Source: Candidatus Heimdallarchaeota archaeon (GTDB lineage Archaea; Asgardarchaeota; Heimdallarchaeia; Heimdallarchaeales; Heimdallarchaeaceae). From it: a stretch of 8,009 nt of DNA. The notes under the pieces are model-generated. The model was not told the origin of the DNA. It saw only the letters and a program-made list of their open reading frames with translations, and did no database searches. Shown here piece by piece: positions 7,540 through 8,009 of this stretch. The stretch is taken from positions 1-8,009 of the forward strand of contig JAGLTP010000502.1 of assembly GCA_023135215.1 (NCBI GenBank), given 5' to 3'. Both the position numbers and the translations under genes were made by a program. The first letter of the stretch is position 1. The number at the start of each line of letters is the position of its first letter.

Positions 7540-7555
7540 ACCCCCAATGTTTGGG
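7540..7555 (-). promoter_or_regulatory. Ribosome-binding site GGGGGT within a small hairpin, before a TTG start
   Basis: On the minus strand GGGGGT (7545-7540) can pair with the 16S tail ACCUCC through one G-U pair, seven bases before TTG 7532. Three of its G bases, with the two preceding T bases, form the 3' arm of CCCAA-ACA-TTGGG (7555-7543), a perfect 5-base stem. Folding would partly hide the site. It decides the start codon and may limit translation. Confidence 0.5.
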
Positions 7556-7587
7556 TTTGTCATATTTACATTTCCGTAACTCAATAT

Positions 7588-7600
7588 AACAATTATTGTT
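7588..7600 (-). promoter_or_regulatory. 13-base palindrome, candidate operator for the receiver/ATP-grasp gene
   Basis: AACAAT, one base, ATTGTT is a perfect inverted repeat directly downstream of the candidate TATA box at 7603-7614, where transcription would be expected to start. Archaeal repressors commonly bind across or next to this position. The arms are AT-rich, so chance cannot be excluded. Confidence 0.35.
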
Positions 7601-7602
7601 CA

Positions 7603-7621
7603 GATAAAAATAACGTTTCGG
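7603..7621 (-). promoter_or_regulatory. Candidate archaeal BRE/TATA promoter for the receiver/ATP-grasp gene
   Basis: Read on the minus strand, CCGAAAC (7621-7615) resembles a purine-rich BRE and is followed by GTTATTTTTATC (7614-7603) as a TATA-like box. Start of transcription would be near 7580-7590, leaving a leader of about 50-60 bases that includes the ribosome-binding site. A second, weaker match (GGAAATGTAAATATG, 7575-7561) would give a nearly leaderless transcript, which the good ribosome-binding site argues against. Confidence 0.35.
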
Positions 7622-7625
7622 TTGA

Positions 7626-7643
7626 AGAATAAGAAATAAAGAG
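7626..7643 (-). terminator. Weak T-rich terminator after the methyltransferase gene
   Basis: On the minus strand, 6 to 24 bases past the TAG stop, the sequence is a pyrimidine-rich run of short T blocks (TCTTTATTTCTTATTCTT) with no stem. It may terminate the methyltransferase transcript, which fits the separate promoter proposed just downstream. It is weaker than the other T tracts in the window. Confidence 0.3.
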
Positions 7644-7649
7644 ACTGTT

Positions 7650-8009
7650 CTATTTCTTAGATCTAGCTAAAATCCAATAGTGTTTTTCTCCTCCCCTTTC
7701 TCTGATTTCCTCAAAGATAATGTCAAATCCTGCGTCCATAACCAATTTCAATGATCGTTCAGTACTATGTTGACTCCAAAACATCTTTGCACCAAAATAC
7801 TCCCCGGTATCCTCCCATTCATGTGAACCTAAGCCAACCAGCATTAATCCCTCTGGTTTGAGTATTTTTTGGAATTTTTTAAAGAGAAGAGCATGTTTAT
7901 CACGTGGTAAATGGATTATTGCATAGAAGGAAACAATACCATCAAAAGAATCACCAGGAAAATCCATCTCACTCATATCGACTTTCAGAAACTCACCTTT
8001 AGGAACATG
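7650..8009 (-). CDS. Class I SAM-dependent methyltransferase, C-terminal part (type 11-like)
   Basis: The gene reads in from beyond the right edge; 119 C-terminal residues and a TAG stop are visible. Seen from the edge, the chain has VDMSEMDFPGDSFDGIVSFY, the motif II/III region of Rossmann-fold methyltransferases in which the Asp-Met pair lies by the adenine and FDGI begins the central strand. It continues with AIIHLPRDK, KILKPEGLMLVGLG (the strand after the conserved Pro-Gly turn), MFWSQHSTERSLKLVMDAGF and a terminal KHYWILARSKK strand. The glycine-rich SAM-binding motif I would be off the edge. The open frame reaches the boundary, so the Met at 7976 is internal rather than a start. The substrate cannot be told from this part. 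It lies on the same strand as the receiver/ATP-grasp gene, 117 bases upstream, and is probably transcribed separately. Confidence 0.88.
   Translation of the reverse strand, partial: HVPKGEFLKVDMSEMDFPGDSFDGIVSFYAIIHLPRDKHALLFKKFQKILKPEGLMLVGLGSHEWEDTGEYFGAKMFWSQHSTERSLKLVMDAGFDIIFEEIRERGGEKHYWILARSKK

Overview
This AT-rich window most likely comes from an archaeon. Transcripts end in T-rich tracts, start regions carry AGGTGA-type Shine-Dalgarno sites, AT-rich TATA/BRE-like boxes are visible instead of clear -35/-10 pairs, and two genes encode coiled-coil proteins with winged-helix-like ends. Several genes look bacterial in type (446-residue GdhA, the receiver/PEP-synthase-like protein), which would suit a bacterial-gene-rich archaeon such as an Asgard lineage. 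That placement is a guess; no rRNA or marker gene is present.

Layout, left to right. (1) Positions 2-1333, plus strand: the last codons of one oligopeptide/dipeptide ABC-transporter ATPase, then a second ATPase of the same family (OppF/DppF type). The second has an unusual hydrophobic, probably membrane-inserted segment inserted ahead of its Walker A motif. (2) Positions 1462-2976, plus strand: two tandem, nearly equal-length coiled-coil proteins with similar C-terminal winged-helix-like domains, apparently diverged duplicates that are translationally coupled. (3) Positions 3174-4514, plus strand: gdhA, hexameric glutamate dehydrogenase, which joins ammonium assimilation and amino-acid catabolism. 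(4) Positions 4569-7532, minus strand, convergent with gdhA across a bidirectional terminator: a 987-residue protein with two receiver-like domains, a PEP-synthase/PPDK-type ATP-grasp domain and an uncharacterised conserved C-terminal domain. It lacks the phosphohistidine and PEP-binding barrel domains of true PEP synthase. (5) Positions 7650-8009, minus strand: the C-terminal part of a class I SAM-dependent methyltransferase that runs off the right edge.

The genes do not form one evident pathway. Peptide uptake followed by glutamate deamination would be a coherent catabolic theme for regions 1 and 3, but this is inference. The most unusual items are the membrane-insert ABC ATPase, the coiled-coil/winged-helix pair, and the receiver-linked ATP-grasp protein, whose start region holds a possible operator, a hairpin over the ribosome-binding site and a TTG start. 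No gene-free stretch exceeds 200 bases. No tRNA, rRNA, CRISPR array or insertion sequence was seen.
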